Positions 1 to 9,708 are shown, counted from the first letter of the stretch. The stretch: 64,000 bases of DNA from Caldithrix abyssi DSM 13497 (GCF_001886815.1 NZ_CP018099.1:1114501-1178500); one strand, 5' to 3'. The notes: generated from the letters alone by a model not told the origin. A program made the numbers and translations.

Positions 1-1704
1 GAAATCCAGCAAATTGAAATGCAAATCCATGAAATTCAAAGTCAACTGACCGGCAACGATGCCCATAACGCCCGGCTGTTAAAAAAACTGGGCGAATTGC
101 AAGATCGCTTCAGCCTGCTGGGCGGCTATGAGCTGGAATCGGAAGCGAAAAAAATTTTAATGGGGCTGGGCTTTAAAGAGTCGGACTTTTTTCGCCCTTT
201 AAAGGAATTTAGCGGCGGCTGGCGCATGCGCGCTTATCTGGCTAAAATCCTGTTAATCAAACCCGATCTGCTTTTGTTAGATGAACCCACCAATCACCTG
301 GATTTGCCCTCGCTGGAATGGATCGAAGGCTTTTTAAAGACCTTTACCGGCAGCATGATCATCATCTCTCATGATCGTTATTTTCTGGATCGTCTGGCGC
401 AGATCATCGCCGAACTGCAACACGGGCAATTGACGCTCTATCACGGGAACTATCACTTTTACGAGCAAGAAAAAGCAAAGCGCCAGGAACAGTTAATCAA
501 GCAATGGGAAGAGCAGCAGGCCGAAATCCAGCGCATTCAACGCTTTATCGATCGTTTTCGATACAAAGCCACTAAAGCCGCCCAGGTGCAAAGCCGTATT
601 AAGAAGCTGGAAAAATTAGAACGGATTGAGCTGCCCGAAGAAGAAAAATTCATCCGCTTTAAAATTAGAGCGGCGGTCCAGAGCTATAAAGATGTTTTAC
701 AAATTGAAAATCTGTTTTTTAGATATGTGGAAACCCAACCCTGGATCTTTCAGGGCGTCGATTTTCGTCTGTACCGCGGACAAAAGATTGCGCTGGTCGG
801 TCCTAACGGCGTGGGCAAAACAACGTTTACGCGTCTGATCACCGGTGAATTGAAACCAACGCAGGGGAAAATTCAGGCAGGCCAGCGCGTGAAGATCAGC
901 TACTACGCACAGCATCAGGTCGATGCGCTGAATCTGGACAGCACGGTAATGGAAGCCGTGCAGCAGAGCGCCGCGCCGGAGTTTAGCGGCAAAGAGCGCG
1001 ATATTCTGGGAACCTTTGGCCTAAGCGGCGATGCCGTGGAAAAACCGATTAAAGTTCTTTCCGGCGGCGAAAAAGCTCGTGTTTCGCTGGCAAAAATTTT
1101 GCTCTCGCCGGCTAACTTTTTGATTATGGACGAACCCACCAACCATCTGGATTTAAAATCCAGAGAAGCGCTGGAATTCGCCCTCAACGATTACGACGGC
1201 ACGCTGCTGCTGATCTCGCACGATCGCTATTTTCTGGACAAGCTGGTGCAAAAGGTGGTGGAAATCAAAGACGGCAAACTGTACGAATACGAAGGCAATT
1301 ACAGCGACTACCTGCGTTTAAAAGAAGTGCGTGTCTTTATCGACCAAAAAGAAAAATCCTCAGCAGAACAAAAGCCAGAAAGCAAAAAAAGCGCCGGCAG
1401 AAAAAGCAAAGAACAAAAACGCCTGGAGGCCGAAGCGCGCCAGAAAATAAGCCGTCAGCGTAAAAAACTGGCCGCGGAAATTGAACAACTGGAAAACCAG
1501 ATCGAACAGGCGGAAGCGCAAAAAGCCGATCTGGAAAAACAACTGGCCGATCCGGCGACTTACCAGAACAGCGCCCGCGCCGTGGAACTGCAAAAAACCT
1601 ACAAACAACTGCAGGAAAATTTAACCGCCTGGGAAGCGCGCTGGGAAGAAGCCCAGTTGGCCCTCGAAGCGTTGCTGGCAGAACTGGAAAAAAATCTTTC
1701 ATGA
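1..1704 (+). CDS. ABC-F family ATPase, 3' part (5' end outside window)
   Basis: The reading frame is open from base 1, so the gene begins upstream. The first Walker A is missing, while the rest of the first ABC domain is visible (signature FSGGW near residue 65, Walker B LLLLDEPTNHLD, H-loop ISHDRY). A linker helix rich in Lys/Arg/Gln follows. The second ABC domain is complete, with Walker A GPNGVGKTT, signature LSGGEKARVSLAK, and Walker B MDEPTNHLD. The last ~120 residues are a charged Ala/Lys/Glu coiled coil of the kind seen at the Uup C terminus. ABC-F proteins lack membrane domains and act on the ribosome as translation factors or in drug resistance. The coiled coil favours a Uup/YheS-like housekeeping role over resistance, but the subfamily cannot be fixed without the N terminus. 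The stop TGA is at 1702-1704. Confidence 0.93.
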   Translation, partial: EIQQIEMQIHEIQSQLTGNDAHNARLLKKLGELQDRFSLLGGYELESEAKKILMGLGFKESDFFRPLKEFSGGWRMRAYLAKILLIKPDLLLLDEPTNHLDLPSLEWIEGFLKTFTGSMIIISHDRYFLDRLAQIIAELQHGQLTLYHGNYHFYEQEKAKRQEQLIKQWEEQQAEIQRIQRFIDRFRYKATKAAQVQSRIKKLEKLERIELPEEEKFIRFKIRAAVQSYKDVLQIENLFFRYVETQPWIFQGVDFRLYRGQKIALVGPNGVGKTTFTRLITGELKPTQGKIQAGQRVKISYYAQHQVDALNLDSTVMEAVQQSAAPEFSGKERDILGTFGLSGDAVEKPIKVLSGGEKARVSLAKILLSPANFLIMDEPTNHLDLKSREALEFALNDYDGTLLLISHDRYFLDKLVQKVVEIKDGKLYEYEGNYSDYLRLKEVRVFIDQKEKSSAEQKPESKKSAGRKSKEQKRLEAEARQKISRQRKKLAAEIEQLENQIEQAEAQKADLEKQLADPATYQNSARAVELQKTYKQLQENLTAWEARWEEAQLALEALLAELEKNLS

Positions 1705-1756
1705 AAGGCTCTGCAAAAAATGGATGGCCGGGAGGTTAAAGATGGGCGTGGCTGGA

Positions 1757-1928
1757 GGGTGTCTCAAAAGCGACATCAAGTGTATATATATGCAAAAAAA
1801 GAGAAAGTTTTACAATAGCCCTCACCCCCTTTCCCCCTCTCCCGATTTTCGGGAGAGGGGGAATTAAAGGGGGTGAGGGAAAGAAAAACTTTATAAAAAT
1901 ACAATGTCTTTGACTTTTGAGACAGCCC
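1757..1928. mobile_element. MITE-like element, copy 1
   Basis: A non-coding block of ~170 bp is bounded by imperfect inverted repeats: TGTCTCAAAAG at 1760-1770 and its complement CTTTTGAGACA at 1914-1924, each flanked by G/C runs. The centre (1819-1879) is a long near-perfect hairpin, CCCTCACCCCCT and CCCCCTCTCCCGA on the left and their complements on the right, separated by a few T. A second copy lies at 26436-26607, with the same hairpin and right end. Size, inverted ends, lack of coding capacity and repetition fit a miniature inverted-repeat element mobilised in trans. Its ends differ from those of the IS1182-type element here (AGGCTGTTGCA), so that IS is not the obvious driver. Confidence 0.72.
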
Positions 1929-2204
1929 CAGAAATAGAATTCTGCGCCGGAATGGATCGGCAGGCAAATGACTCCACTCTCGTACTCAATGCCATCGCTT
2001 TGAACGGCCATTGTTTTCTCCATTTGATTTTGAAAAAATTTTAACGCAAATTAGAAAAAAATACAATCTTGCAGCTTTAAAATTCAAACCCGTTCGTTGC
2101 GCAACGTTTGTTTAACGGACCAGGGAATTGCTGCAACCGGGGCATGGAAATAAGAGGCATTGCCCTTAAGCTGAAAAAAAAGAAACCATAGGAAAGTCGG
2201 CAAC
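1929..2204. other. Intergenic region upstream of flippase gene
   Basis: No credible ORF. It contains a perfect 12-bp palindrome CGTTGCGCAACG at 2095-2106 and A/T-rich sequence before it. A ribosome-binding site AGGAAAG lies at 2190-2196, eight bases before the TTG start of the next gene. No convincing promoter hexamer pair was found. Confidence 0.5.
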
Positions 2205-3650
2205 TTGCAGGAACGCACACTTCAGCAAAAATCCGTTCGCGGGGTTAAGTGGCAAATCGGCACGGAAATTCTGGCCCGCGGCATTCAGTTAGTGACCATA
2301 TTTGTGCTGGCTCGCCTGCTTATGCCCGCCGATTTCGGTTTGATTGGCATGGCGCTCATTTTTACGCAGTTAGCCTATGTTCTGTTTGACATGGGCTTAA
2401 GCGTGCCGTTGATTCAAAAAAAAGACCTCGAAGCGCGCCACTACCAGACCGCCTTTAGCGTGTTTTTACTATTAGCGATTGTCTTTTACACGGCGGTGTT
2501 TAGCGCGGCTCCGCTGGCGGCTCGTTTCTTCAAAAACGAACAGCTGATTTCCATCTTGCGCTGGCTGAGCGTTATCTTTTTTCTGTATGCCCTGCGCGGC
2601 GTGGCCGCCATCCGCTTAACCAAACAATTGCGCTTCAGGGCGATGGGCGTGTTGCAGTTAATTTCTGTGCTCGTTTACGGAGCCATTGCCATTGCGCTTG
2701 CCCTGAATGGCGCGGGCGTCTGGAGTTTTGTGGCGGCCATCATCGGGCAGGAATTGGTGCTGACCGCGGCCTTTTTACTGGTTCTAAAAGAATGGTACGC
2801 CCCGGTGCTGTCCAGGTCCACACTGGCAGAACTCACCGGCTTTGGCGCAACGGTGTTTGTAACGCGCATTACCGGTTACCTCAATGTCAACCTGCCCAAT
2901 ATTGTCATCGGCCGCTGGCTGGGCGAAAGCGCGCTGGGCTTTTATTCTGTCGGCTATCAATTGGTAGATTTCCCCGTGCAGCGCATTTCCAAAAATATTT
3001 TGCGCGTCATGTTCCCCACCTTTTCCAAGGTGCAGGATAACCCGCAAGAGTTTAATTATTTTTATCAGGAAACCTTACGCGGTATGCTGCTGGCGGTATT
3101 GCCCATCTTTGCATGTATGGCTCTGGTGGCGCCGGAGTTCGTCAATATTTTTTACGGCCCGAACTGGCAACCGCTGATTCCCGTTTTGCAAATCTTAACC
3201 ATTGTGGGCCTTTCCCGCTCATTGTGGACACTAAGCAGCGTTGTCTTTCTGGCTAAAGGTCGGCCGCAAACCGAATTGAAAATGAATCTTGCTTATTTTG
3301 TTTCTCTTTTAATTGTTTTGTCGTTGGTGTACGCTGCCGGTTTGCAGGCGGTTGTAAGCAGCGTGGCCTTGCTTATCTTTAGCTTTATGCTCGTCTTTTT
3401 ACTTTCCAGTTTAAAGATGATGAAATTCTCGTTGAAGCAATGGATTAAAACGGCCCGCGCCCCCCTTTTGGGCAGCGTGCTGATGGCCATTCCGGTGTGG
3501 GCGCTTAAGACGCAGATTTTATCGGACAGTAGTATGCTGTTACGCCTGCTTTTAATCGTCGGGCTGGCCGGTTTGCTGTACGTGGTCTCCGTTCTTTTAA
3601 TCGATCGCTCTTTGTTTTCATACCTGCGGCGCATAATGAATTCAAAATGA
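2205..3650 (+). CDS. Polysaccharide/lipopolysaccharide flippase (Wzx/WzxC-like, MOP superfamily)
   Basis: A 481-residue polytopic membrane protein with about 12-14 hydrophobic segments. The N terminus has the pattern of oligosaccharide flippases: a short basic stretch (SVRGVKWQIGTE), a first helix (LVTIFVLARLL) and the LMPADFGLIGMALIF motif common in WzxC/colanic-acid-type exporters. The central FPVQRISKNILRVMFPTFSKVQ segment is also typical of this family. It should flip lipid-linked glycan repeat units across the inner membrane. The start is TTG at 2205, chosen because AGGAAAG sits eight bases upstream and no ATG is nearby. No glycosyltransferases adjoin it, so the glycan is unknown; a polysaccharide deacetylase and a WlbA-type sugar dehydrogenase lie elsewhere in the window. 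Confidence 0.88.
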   Translation: MQERTLQQKSVRGVKWQIGTEILARGIQLVTIFVLARLLMPADFGLIGMALIFTQLAYVLFDMGLSVPLIQKKDLEARHYQTAFSVFLLLAIVFYTAVFSAAPLAARFFKNEQLISILRWLSVIFFLYALRGVAAIRLTKQLRFRAMGVLQLISVLVYGAIAIALALNGAGVWSFVAAIIGQELVLTAAFLLVLKEWYAPVLSRSTLAELTGFGATVFVTRITGYLNVNLPNIVIGRWLGESALGFYSVGYQLVDFPVQRISKNILRVMFPTFSKVQDNPQEFNYFYQETLRGMLLAVLPIFACMALVAPEFVNIFYGPNWQPLIPVLQILTIVGLSRSLWTLSSVVFLAKGRPQTELKMNLAYFVSLLIVLSLVYAAGLQAVVSSVALLIFSFMLVFLLSSLKMMKFSLKQWIKTARAPLLGSVLMAIPVWALKTQILSDSSMLLRLLLIVGLAGLLYVVSVLLIDRSLFSYLRRIMNSK

Positions 3651-4086
3651 TCGTAGAACGGCGCTGGCTAATTTTTAAAGTTGCGAAAAACATTTTGGTA
3701 AACTAATGCCGTAAAATCCGATTATAAAGGTAATGCTGGCATGGTTCCGGATTGGCGTGAACGATTTTTAGCGGATGGGAAAATGGCCAGGGCGTTTTCC
3801 GGTTATGTTTGTTAGCCGCAAGTAAACGGTGTTTTTCTTTTACCGCGAAAGTCCGGGATATTGCACAAAAGGCAGGTCGATTCCCTGAACGTAAACTTAA
3901 AAGCGGGAAAAGAAGTGATTGCGGTCATGGCTTTCTCAGAGCAATTTTCGATATTGGAATAAGGCGCTGGTTTCATGAAAAAAAGAGATTTTTAATTTAT
4001 CCCATAAAAGGCCGACCAGCTCCGCTAAAATGCGCGATGGAGTTGAGGGAGGAAGAATTTTAATAATAAACGGGGTTGTTTAATAG
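3651..4086. other. Intergenic region, no recognised feature
   Basis: 436 bp between the flippase and the first FG-GAP gene. An 84-codon open frame at 3809-4063 has no recognisable domain, no ribosome-binding site and unusual composition, and I do not call it. GGGAGGAAG near 4048-4056 lies too far from the ATG at 4087 to serve it obviously. No terminator hairpin or repeat was recognised. Confidence 0.4.
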
Positions 4087-6060
4087 ATGAAAAGATTTTT
4101 AATTGCATTGGTGTTGCCCTTGAGCTTATGGGCGCAGAATGATCCGCTAACCTGGCAAAAGCACGTGGTGCTCGATACGTTAATCGGCATCAAAAAGCTG
4201 GCCATTGCCAATCTGGATCTTGACGCCAACAGAGATATGGACATTGCGCTGACGGCCAATCCGGAAAGCAACGGCAGCGAGGATTCGACCCTGGCAAACG
4301 TGCTGTGGTTAAAAAATACGGGCGATGAAATATTTGAAGCGCACGTCATCGATTACAAGCTGGCCGGCGCACGAGGACTGGCCGTGGGCGATTTGAATGG
4401 CGACGGCTGGCCGGAGGTGGCGGCCGGTTCACGGTCGGATTCCAGCCCCCTGATGATCTACAAAAACGATTCCACGCCCGATGTGGGAACCTGGCAACGA
4501 ATTGCCGTGCAGGGCCCCGCTCCCAATCACTACGAAATTCTGATGGTCGATCTGGATCAGGACGGTCGGCTGGACATTGTGGATGGCTTTGGCGACGACG
4601 CGAATTTCGGCAGCGCCAATAGCGGCATCGTAATTGATTCCATTCGTTTTTTGAAAAATACATCCTCTCTAAATCAGTTGTCGTTCCAGCACAAATTAAT
4701 TGTTCAGACCTCGTCGCCTTCGGCCATGGCGGTTGCCGATTATGACCGGGACGGTCTGCAGGATGTGGCGGGCCTTAGCTGGATTAATTACGCCTCGCTT
4801 ATCCCGGCAGCCGGAGAAAATTTTAAATGGTGGGCGCAGCAAACCGACACCACCTTTCTGGAAATGCAGGAAATTATCGATAGCTACGGCGGTAACGATC
4901 TGCAGGCGGCGGACATGAACGACGACGGCTACCCGGACCTGGTGGCTGCCGGTTACAAAGCGCGTACGCTCGATTTGTGGCTTAACGACGGAACAGGAAC
5001 TTTTGCCACGCGCCTTACGATTGATCAGAATCTCGCCTATCCGCGTCATGTCTCCGTGCAGGATGTGGACAGCGACGGCGACATGGACATTGCCCTGACC
5101 ATTGACCTGGAAAACAAGATCGTCTGGTACGAAAACGACGGTTTGTTAAATTTTACCAGACACGTGCTGGACAGCGCTTTTACCTATGCCTATTTTGTCC
5201 ACATTTTTGACCTGGACGGTGACGGCGACCAGGATGTGATCGGAACGGCGCAGGATGCCGGCGTGCTGGCCTGGTGGGAAAACGGTCAGGCAGAAGAATT
5301 AATTGCCGCCGCCGGCGCCCCGGATACATTGCGCTTTAATCAGAATCAATTGTTAATTAAATACGACCCGTCCTTTCCGGGCGGCATGACTTCGGCGCAC
5401 TTTAACCACGGTAAAAATCCCGATTCCCTGCAGATGGCCGCCGGAATCGAACGCGTGGCTGGCGCCGGGTTGTACACCATTGTTTCCCATGCCGCTTTTT
5501 ATTCGGCCACCGCCGTGTTCAAATACGACAGCATTGCCGAGTGGCAGAGTTTGCGAAACATCGATGAAGGCCGGTTGCGCATCTGCTACTGGAATGATTC
5601 TCTGGCAATTTGGCAACTGGCGGGCAATGGCGGCCAGGCGGTGGATACGACAAAAAATGAGATTTCTGTGCTCGATATTTCCGCAGAATTTCATAAATAC
5701 GCCCAATTTACTCTGTGCCTTTCCACAGGGCCAAGTATTGTCGGCAATGATCCAGCTCCGCTCGTGCCGGTAAAAATTGAGCACCGGGCCTATCCCAATC
5801 CTTTTAACAGCCAGACGTGGATTCATTTTACCGTGCCGCAGGCAGCGCAAGCCAGATTGCAAAACGTGCGTTTGAGCATTTACAATCTGCTGGGGCAGCA
5901 GGTTAAGACCATTTACGAAGGATATTTACCCGCCGGCGCTTATCGCTTTTTGTGGAACGGCAACAACCATCGCAACCGCGCCATCAGTTCTGGCTGGTAT
6001 TTTTACCGCCTTTCGGTGGGCGCTGAGGTCGTGCAGGGAAAAATCCTTCTCATCCGTTAA
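4087..6060 (+). CDS. Secreted FG-GAP/VCBS repeat protein with T9SS type A sorting domain
   Basis: 657 residues with a short signal peptide (MKRFLIALVLPLSLWAQ). Seven repeats follow, each with a calcium-binding D-x-D-x-D-G-x-x-D style loop (for example DLNGDGWPEVAAG, DMNDDGYPDLVAAG, DLDGDGDQDVIGTA), a beta-propeller fold of the FG-GAP/VCBS type. A beta-rich middle domain (about 400-560) comes next. The last ~85 residues form a Por-type sorting domain: YPNPFN, then LSIYNLLGQQV, then SGWYFYRL, ending in a basic ILLIR tail. In FCB bacteria such domains direct proteins through the type IX system to the cell surface or medium. The next gene is a diverged paralogue 58 bp downstream, probably co-transcribed. 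The ligand is unknown. Confidence 0.88.
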   Translation: MKRFLIALVLPLSLWAQNDPLTWQKHVVLDTLIGIKKLAIANLDLDANRDMDIALTANPESNGSEDSTLANVLWLKNTGDEIFEAHVIDYKLAGARGLAVGDLNGDGWPEVAAGSRSDSSPLMIYKNDSTPDVGTWQRIAVQGPAPNHYEILMVDLDQDGRLDIVDGFGDDANFGSANSGIVIDSIRFLKNTSSLNQLSFQHKLIVQTSSPSAMAVADYDRDGLQDVAGLSWINYASLIPAAGENFKWWAQQTDTTFLEMQEIIDSYGGNDLQAADMNDDGYPDLVAAGYKARTLDLWLNDGTGTFATRLTIDQNLAYPRHVSVQDVDSDGDMDIALTIDLENKIVWYENDGLLNFTRHVLDSAFTYAYFVHIFDLDGDGDQDVIGTAQDAGVLAWWENGQAEELIAAAGAPDTLRFNQNQLLIKYDPSFPGGMTSAHFNHGKNPDSLQMAAGIERVAGAGLYTIVSHAAFYSATAVFKYDSIAEWQSLRNIDEGRLRICYWNDSLAIWQLAGNGGQAVDTTKNEISVLDISAEFHKYAQFTLCLSTGPSIVGNDPAPLVPVKIEHRAYPNPFNSQTWIHFTVPQAAQARLQNVRLSIYNLLGQQVKTIYEGYLPAGAYRFLWNGNNHRNRAISSGWYFYRLSVGAEVVQGKILLIR

Positions 6061-6118
6061 GCCCGGGAATAATTGGCTGCGGAGGATCATTAAAATTGTA
6101 AAAACATTCGGAGGAAGG

Positions 6119-8452
6119 TTGCGGCGGAGGCAAAATTTTTATTTTTCATGGTTTAACAGAACCATTTTAAGCACAGGCCTGAGCGTATTTCTGTTGTGGG
6201 GGCAGACCGTCACTTTTTCGGGCAAAACGGTGATTGACGACAATCTTGAAAAAGCCAAAAAAAATGCCGTGGTCGATATTGATCTCGACGGCGATAAAGA
6301 CATTGTGTGCACCGCCAATCCGGAGGGAAGCAGCGGGATCGAAGACCCGAACGGTTTAAACGTGGCGCTGTATCTGAACGACGGCAGCAATGTTTTTAGC
6401 GTAAAGACCATCGACGCCAATTTCCGAACGGCGCGCGGCCTGGCGGTCGGCGATTTGAACGGCGACGGCTATCCTGATGTGGCAGTGGGCAACGCCAATG
6501 CCGACAGCGCCCTGGCCTGGTACAAAAATCCCGCCGGCGCCTACGACAATCCATGGAAAAAATACCATCCGGGAAGCCTCGCCCCGTTTAACTACATTGT
6601 GCGCATCCTTGATTTTGACGGCGATTCGGACCTGGACATTGTGGATGGCATGGGCGACGCTGCGGCCGGTGGCAGTAGCGCGGACGATTATGTCCGCTGG
6701 CTGGAGAACAACGGCGCCGATCCGCCCGTTTTTAGCGAACACCTGATTATTAATTACCCTTCGCCCGCCGGCATTGCCGTGGCTGATTTTAACGGCGATG
6801 CGGTTTACGATGTGGCCGCCATGGCCTGGACGGATTATTTTAGCGCCTCGCCCCTGGTCGATGAAGATGTGCGCTGGTGGGCGCAAACCTCAACCAATGT
6901 TTTTACCCAGCAGGAAGTCATCAAAACCTCGTACGGCGGGAACGACGCCCGGGCTGCCGATCTGGATGGCGACGGAGACGCCGATTTGATTGGCGCCGGC
7001 TACAAAGCGCAAACCATCGATTGGTGGGCAAACGACGGCAGCGGCCAATTCGGCGCCAGTCTGTACACCATCCGCACCGCCTTTAACCATGCGCGCAATG
7101 TGCAGGCGGTGGACCTGGACGGCGACGATGACCTGGATCTGCTGGCCTGCGCCGACGACGACAACCTGGTGGTCTGGTTCGAGAATGACGGCTCGCAAAA
7201 CTTTACCGAGCACACCATTGACAACGCCTTTACCTATGCCTACTTTGTGACGCCGGCCGATCTGGATGGCGACGGCGATGTGGATGTGGTGGGCACCGCG
7301 CAGAATGCCGTTGAAAGCGGAAACACCATTGCGGGGCAGCTGGCCTGGTGGGAAAATAATCAGGCCGAAGAACAAACCATCGCCAGCGGCGATCCGCCGC
7401 CTGCCAGCTTTTACAGCGGCGCCGTACTGATCGACTTCCAGAACGGATTTACGGGCGGCCTAACGTCCGTTTTTTTCAACCACGGCAGTAATGCTAATAA
7501 AAATCTGGTGGGCGGCGGCGTGCACCATATCGCGCAAAAGGGCTTTTACACCATTCGCACTCTGGCCGCCACCTACGACGGAAGCATCGAATTCTCTTAC
7601 GATGGCATCGCCGAGTGGTCGGCTATCTCCAATGAGGCCGATCTGAGAATTTGCTACTGGGACGAAAACAATGATCAGTGGATTCTGGCCGGAACGTCGC
7701 AGTCCGTTGATGCCCTGAACAACGCCATTACGGTTAGCGGCATTGCCGGACAACTGCACAATTTTGCCCGGTTTACTCTGGGCTCGGTTTCCAGCGATAA
7801 TTCACTGCCTGTTACGCTAAGCGGCTTTGAATTCAGCAAACAAGAAACCGGCATCTGGTTGACCTGGAAAACGGAGAGTGAAATCGAAAATCTGGGCTTT
7901 GAACTTTGGCGGTCGGAAGACGTGGACACGGTACGCCGACTGGTGATTTCTTTTGAATTTGAAGATGCGCTACAGGGCCTGGGAAATTCCGGCGTTGGAA
8001 AAACTTATGGCTATCTGGATGAGGACGTATTGCCCGGAAACACCTACTACTACACCCTGATTCAGGTCGATTACAGCGGCCGACGCAGCGAGGTTGGTCG
8101 ATTGTCCGCGCATTTTGTGCCGTTCGGTTTAACCAGAGTGGTCAACGGCCAACAGCCGGAAGCTCCCCGGCTTTTGAACAACTTTCCCAATCCCTTTAAC
8201 AGCGGCACGACCATTGTGTTTGAATTGCCGGCGTTGACCGCCGAGGCCGCGCAGACGGTAAGGGTGATGATCTTTGATGTGCGAGGGCGCCTGGTGCGCG
8301 CTCTGTTTGAAGGAAGTTTAAGCGACGGTCAATATCGTATTCGATGGGACGGTAAAAATAGCGGAGGCCAGAGCGTGCCTTCCGGCAAATATATTTGTGT
8401 TTTGAAAGGCCAGAATTTCAGTCTGTCAAGATTTTTAACGCTGGTAAGATAA
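6119..8452 (+). CDS. Secreted FG-GAP/VCBS repeat protein with T9SS sorting domain (paralogue)
   Basis: 777 residues, a tandem paralogue of the preceding gene. It has the same seven Asp-rich propeller repeats (DLNGDGYPDVAVG, DLDGDGDADLIGAG, DLDGDGDVDVVGTA) and shares the segment SYGGND. It differs by an added ~110-residue fibronectin-like domain (from LPVTLSGFEFSKQ to about residue 680) before the sorting domain (FPNPFNSGTTIVFELP, VMIFDVRGRLV, SGKYICVL, FLTLVR). The start is TTG at 6119. GGAGGAAGG at 6110-6118 abuts it, so the spacing is short and the exact start uncertain; no in-frame ATG/GTG is better placed. The N terminus (RRRQNFYF, then a hydrophobic stretch to LLWGQ) is signal-peptide-like. 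It is likely a surface-displayed or released adhesion or scaffolding protein. Confidence 0.85.
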   Translation: MRRRQNFYFSWFNRTILSTGLSVFLLWGQTVTFSGKTVIDDNLEKAKKNAVVDIDLDGDKDIVCTANPEGSSGIEDPNGLNVALYLNDGSNVFSVKTIDANFRTARGLAVGDLNGDGYPDVAVGNANADSALAWYKNPAGAYDNPWKKYHPGSLAPFNYIVRILDFDGDSDLDIVDGMGDAAAGGSSADDYVRWLENNGADPPVFSEHLIINYPSPAGIAVADFNGDAVYDVAAMAWTDYFSASPLVDEDVRWWAQTSTNVFTQQEVIKTSYGGNDARAADLDGDGDADLIGAGYKAQTIDWWANDGSGQFGASLYTIRTAFNHARNVQAVDLDGDDDLDLLACADDDNLVVWFENDGSQNFTEHTIDNAFTYAYFVTPADLDGDGDVDVVGTAQNAVESGNTIAGQLAWWENNQAEEQTIASGDPPPASFYSGAVLIDFQNGFTGGLTSVFFNHGSNANKNLVGGGVHHIAQKGFYTIRTLAATYDGSIEFSYDGIAEWSAISNEADLRICYWDENNDQWILAGTSQSVDALNNAITVSGIAGQLHNFARFTLGSVSSDNSLPVTLSGFEFSKQETGIWLTWKTESEIENLGFELWRSEDVDTVRRLVISFEFEDALQGLGNSGVGKTYGYLDEDVLPGNTYYYTLIQVDYSGRRSEVGRLSAHFVPFGLTRVVNGQQPEAPRLLNNFPNPFNSGTTIVFELPALTAEAAQTVRVMIFDVRGRLVRALFEGSLSDGQYRIRWDGKNSGGQSVPSGKYICVLKGQNFSLSRFLTLVR

Positions 8453-8461
8453 ACAAAGGCC

Positions 8462-9664
8462 ATGGAGAAGGCAGAAAAGCAAACGTTTGAGGTGATTGTT
8501 GTAGGGGCAGGCATTGCCGGTTCCCTTGCCGCCCGCCTGTTAGCTCAAAAAGGGATTTCTGTTTTACTCCTGGAAAAAGACGATTACGCCGGTAAAACCA
8601 AGGCCTGTGGCGGACTTTTTGACCGCTCGTATTTTGAACGTTTTGTGGGTGATGAGCGGATTATTGAGCAGCGCATCCGCAAAAATATCTTTCATCTCCC
8701 CTGGGGCGATGTGACGTATGACTGCGATCAGGTTACGGTTAAACGCCGAATTTTTGACCGTCATCTGGCGCAGGAAGCCAAAAAAGCGGGCGCCGTACTG
8801 ATGAATCGACAGAAGGTGATTTCCTTTGAGGTTAAAAAACCAGGCGAGGTTGAGGCGACTGTGAAAGAAATGGGCTCCGACCGTTTGTGGCAGGTCAGGG
8901 CTTCGATTATCCTGTTGGCGGATGGCCCGCATTCGGTTGCCTTTCAAAATCCATTTTTTAAACGGCAGTTGAAAAAGAAATACTGGGCCTATGCCCAGGT
9001 TTACGAGGTAAAAGGCGTGGCGCTACCGCGGAACGAAGCGCACATCTATTTTTCGCCCCGCCTTTACCGCTGGGGATACGGCTGGATTTTCCCCTACAAA
9101 AAGGAAAGTAATGTGGGCGTGGGCGCCATTTTATCGGAACTGGCAAAACGGCCTTTAAAACAAAAACTATTTGAGTTTTTACGAATCTTTCCGCAAACGG
9201 CGCCGTTGTTAAAGGGACGCCCGATCGTCGATAAAAAGGGCGGCTACATTCCCATGTGGCTTTTAAACCGCCTGTCCGATGACTCGCAACTGGTGCTGGG
9301 CGATGCGGGGGGCATGGTCAGCCCCTTGTTTGGCGCCGGCATTAACTATGCCATGGAAGCCGCCGAGGCCTGTGTGCCGGTGGTGCAAAACGCCTTAAAG
9401 TCCGGGGATTTTTCAGCCCGGGCGTTGAAAGCTTACGATCTGGAAATTAAAAAGCGCTTTGGACGCGAATTACGCAAGCAAATGGCGCTGGCTAAAATCA
9501 TCATCTTCAGTAAACGTTTCGGAAAACTGTTGCCGGTTAAAATTTTGTCGATTATTGCCTTTGGCGTAAAATATTCGCGCTGGAATAAAATTAAAATTCT
9601 GGCTTACCCCTGGCTGGGCAGGCCCATGGTGGGCGCGCCAAACAGGGGCAAAGCCTCGGATTGA
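8462..9664 (+). CDS. Geranylgeranyl reductase family FAD-dependent oxidoreductase
   Basis: 400 residues. The N terminus is a Rossmann dinucleotide site (VGAGIAGSLAARLLAQKG), followed by LLEKDDYAGKTKACGGLF, the Lys/Cys-Gly-Gly pattern typical of the ChlP/BchP/archaeal GGR family. The second FAD motif is LGDAGGMVSPLFGAGINYAM near residue 280. Family members reduce isoprenoid double bonds in (bacterio)chlorophyll side chains, menaquinone or archaeal-type lipids. No pigment genes are seen here, so quinone or polyisoprenoid saturation is the plausible role by elimination. It starts 9 bp after the FG-GAP paralogue and 44 bp before a radical SAM gene, so the pair probably share a transcript. Confidence 0.85.
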   Translation: MEKAEKQTFEVIVVGAGIAGSLAARLLAQKGISVLLLEKDDYAGKTKACGGLFDRSYFERFVGDERIIEQRIRKNIFHLPWGDVTYDCDQVTVKRRIFDRHLAQEAKKAGAVLMNRQKVISFEVKKPGEVEATVKEMGSDRLWQVRASIILLADGPHSVAFQNPFFKRQLKKKYWAYAQVYEVKGVALPRNEAHIYFSPRLYRWGYGWIFPYKKESNVGVGAILSELAKRPLKQKLFEFLRIFPQTAPLLKGRPIVDKKGGYIPMWLLNRLSDDSQLVLGDAGGMVSPLFGAGINYAMEAAEACVPVVQNALKSGDFSARALKAYDLEIKKRFGRELRKQMALAKIIIFSKRFGKLLPVKILSIIAFGVKYSRWNKIKILAYPWLGRPMVGAPNRGKASD

Positions 9665-9708
9665 ACAAAACAAAAAAAGCGATGGCGTTCAAGTAAAGGA
9701 ATACGTTT

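Noticed and set aside
1736-2023. Minus-strand frame covering MITE copy 1
   Set aside because: It translates the hairpin repeat; the same happens at copy 2 (26427-26612).
3809-4063. 84-codon open frame between the flippase and FG-GAP genes
   Set aside because: No ribosome-binding site, no recognisable domain, and composition unlike neighbouring proteins; likely chance.
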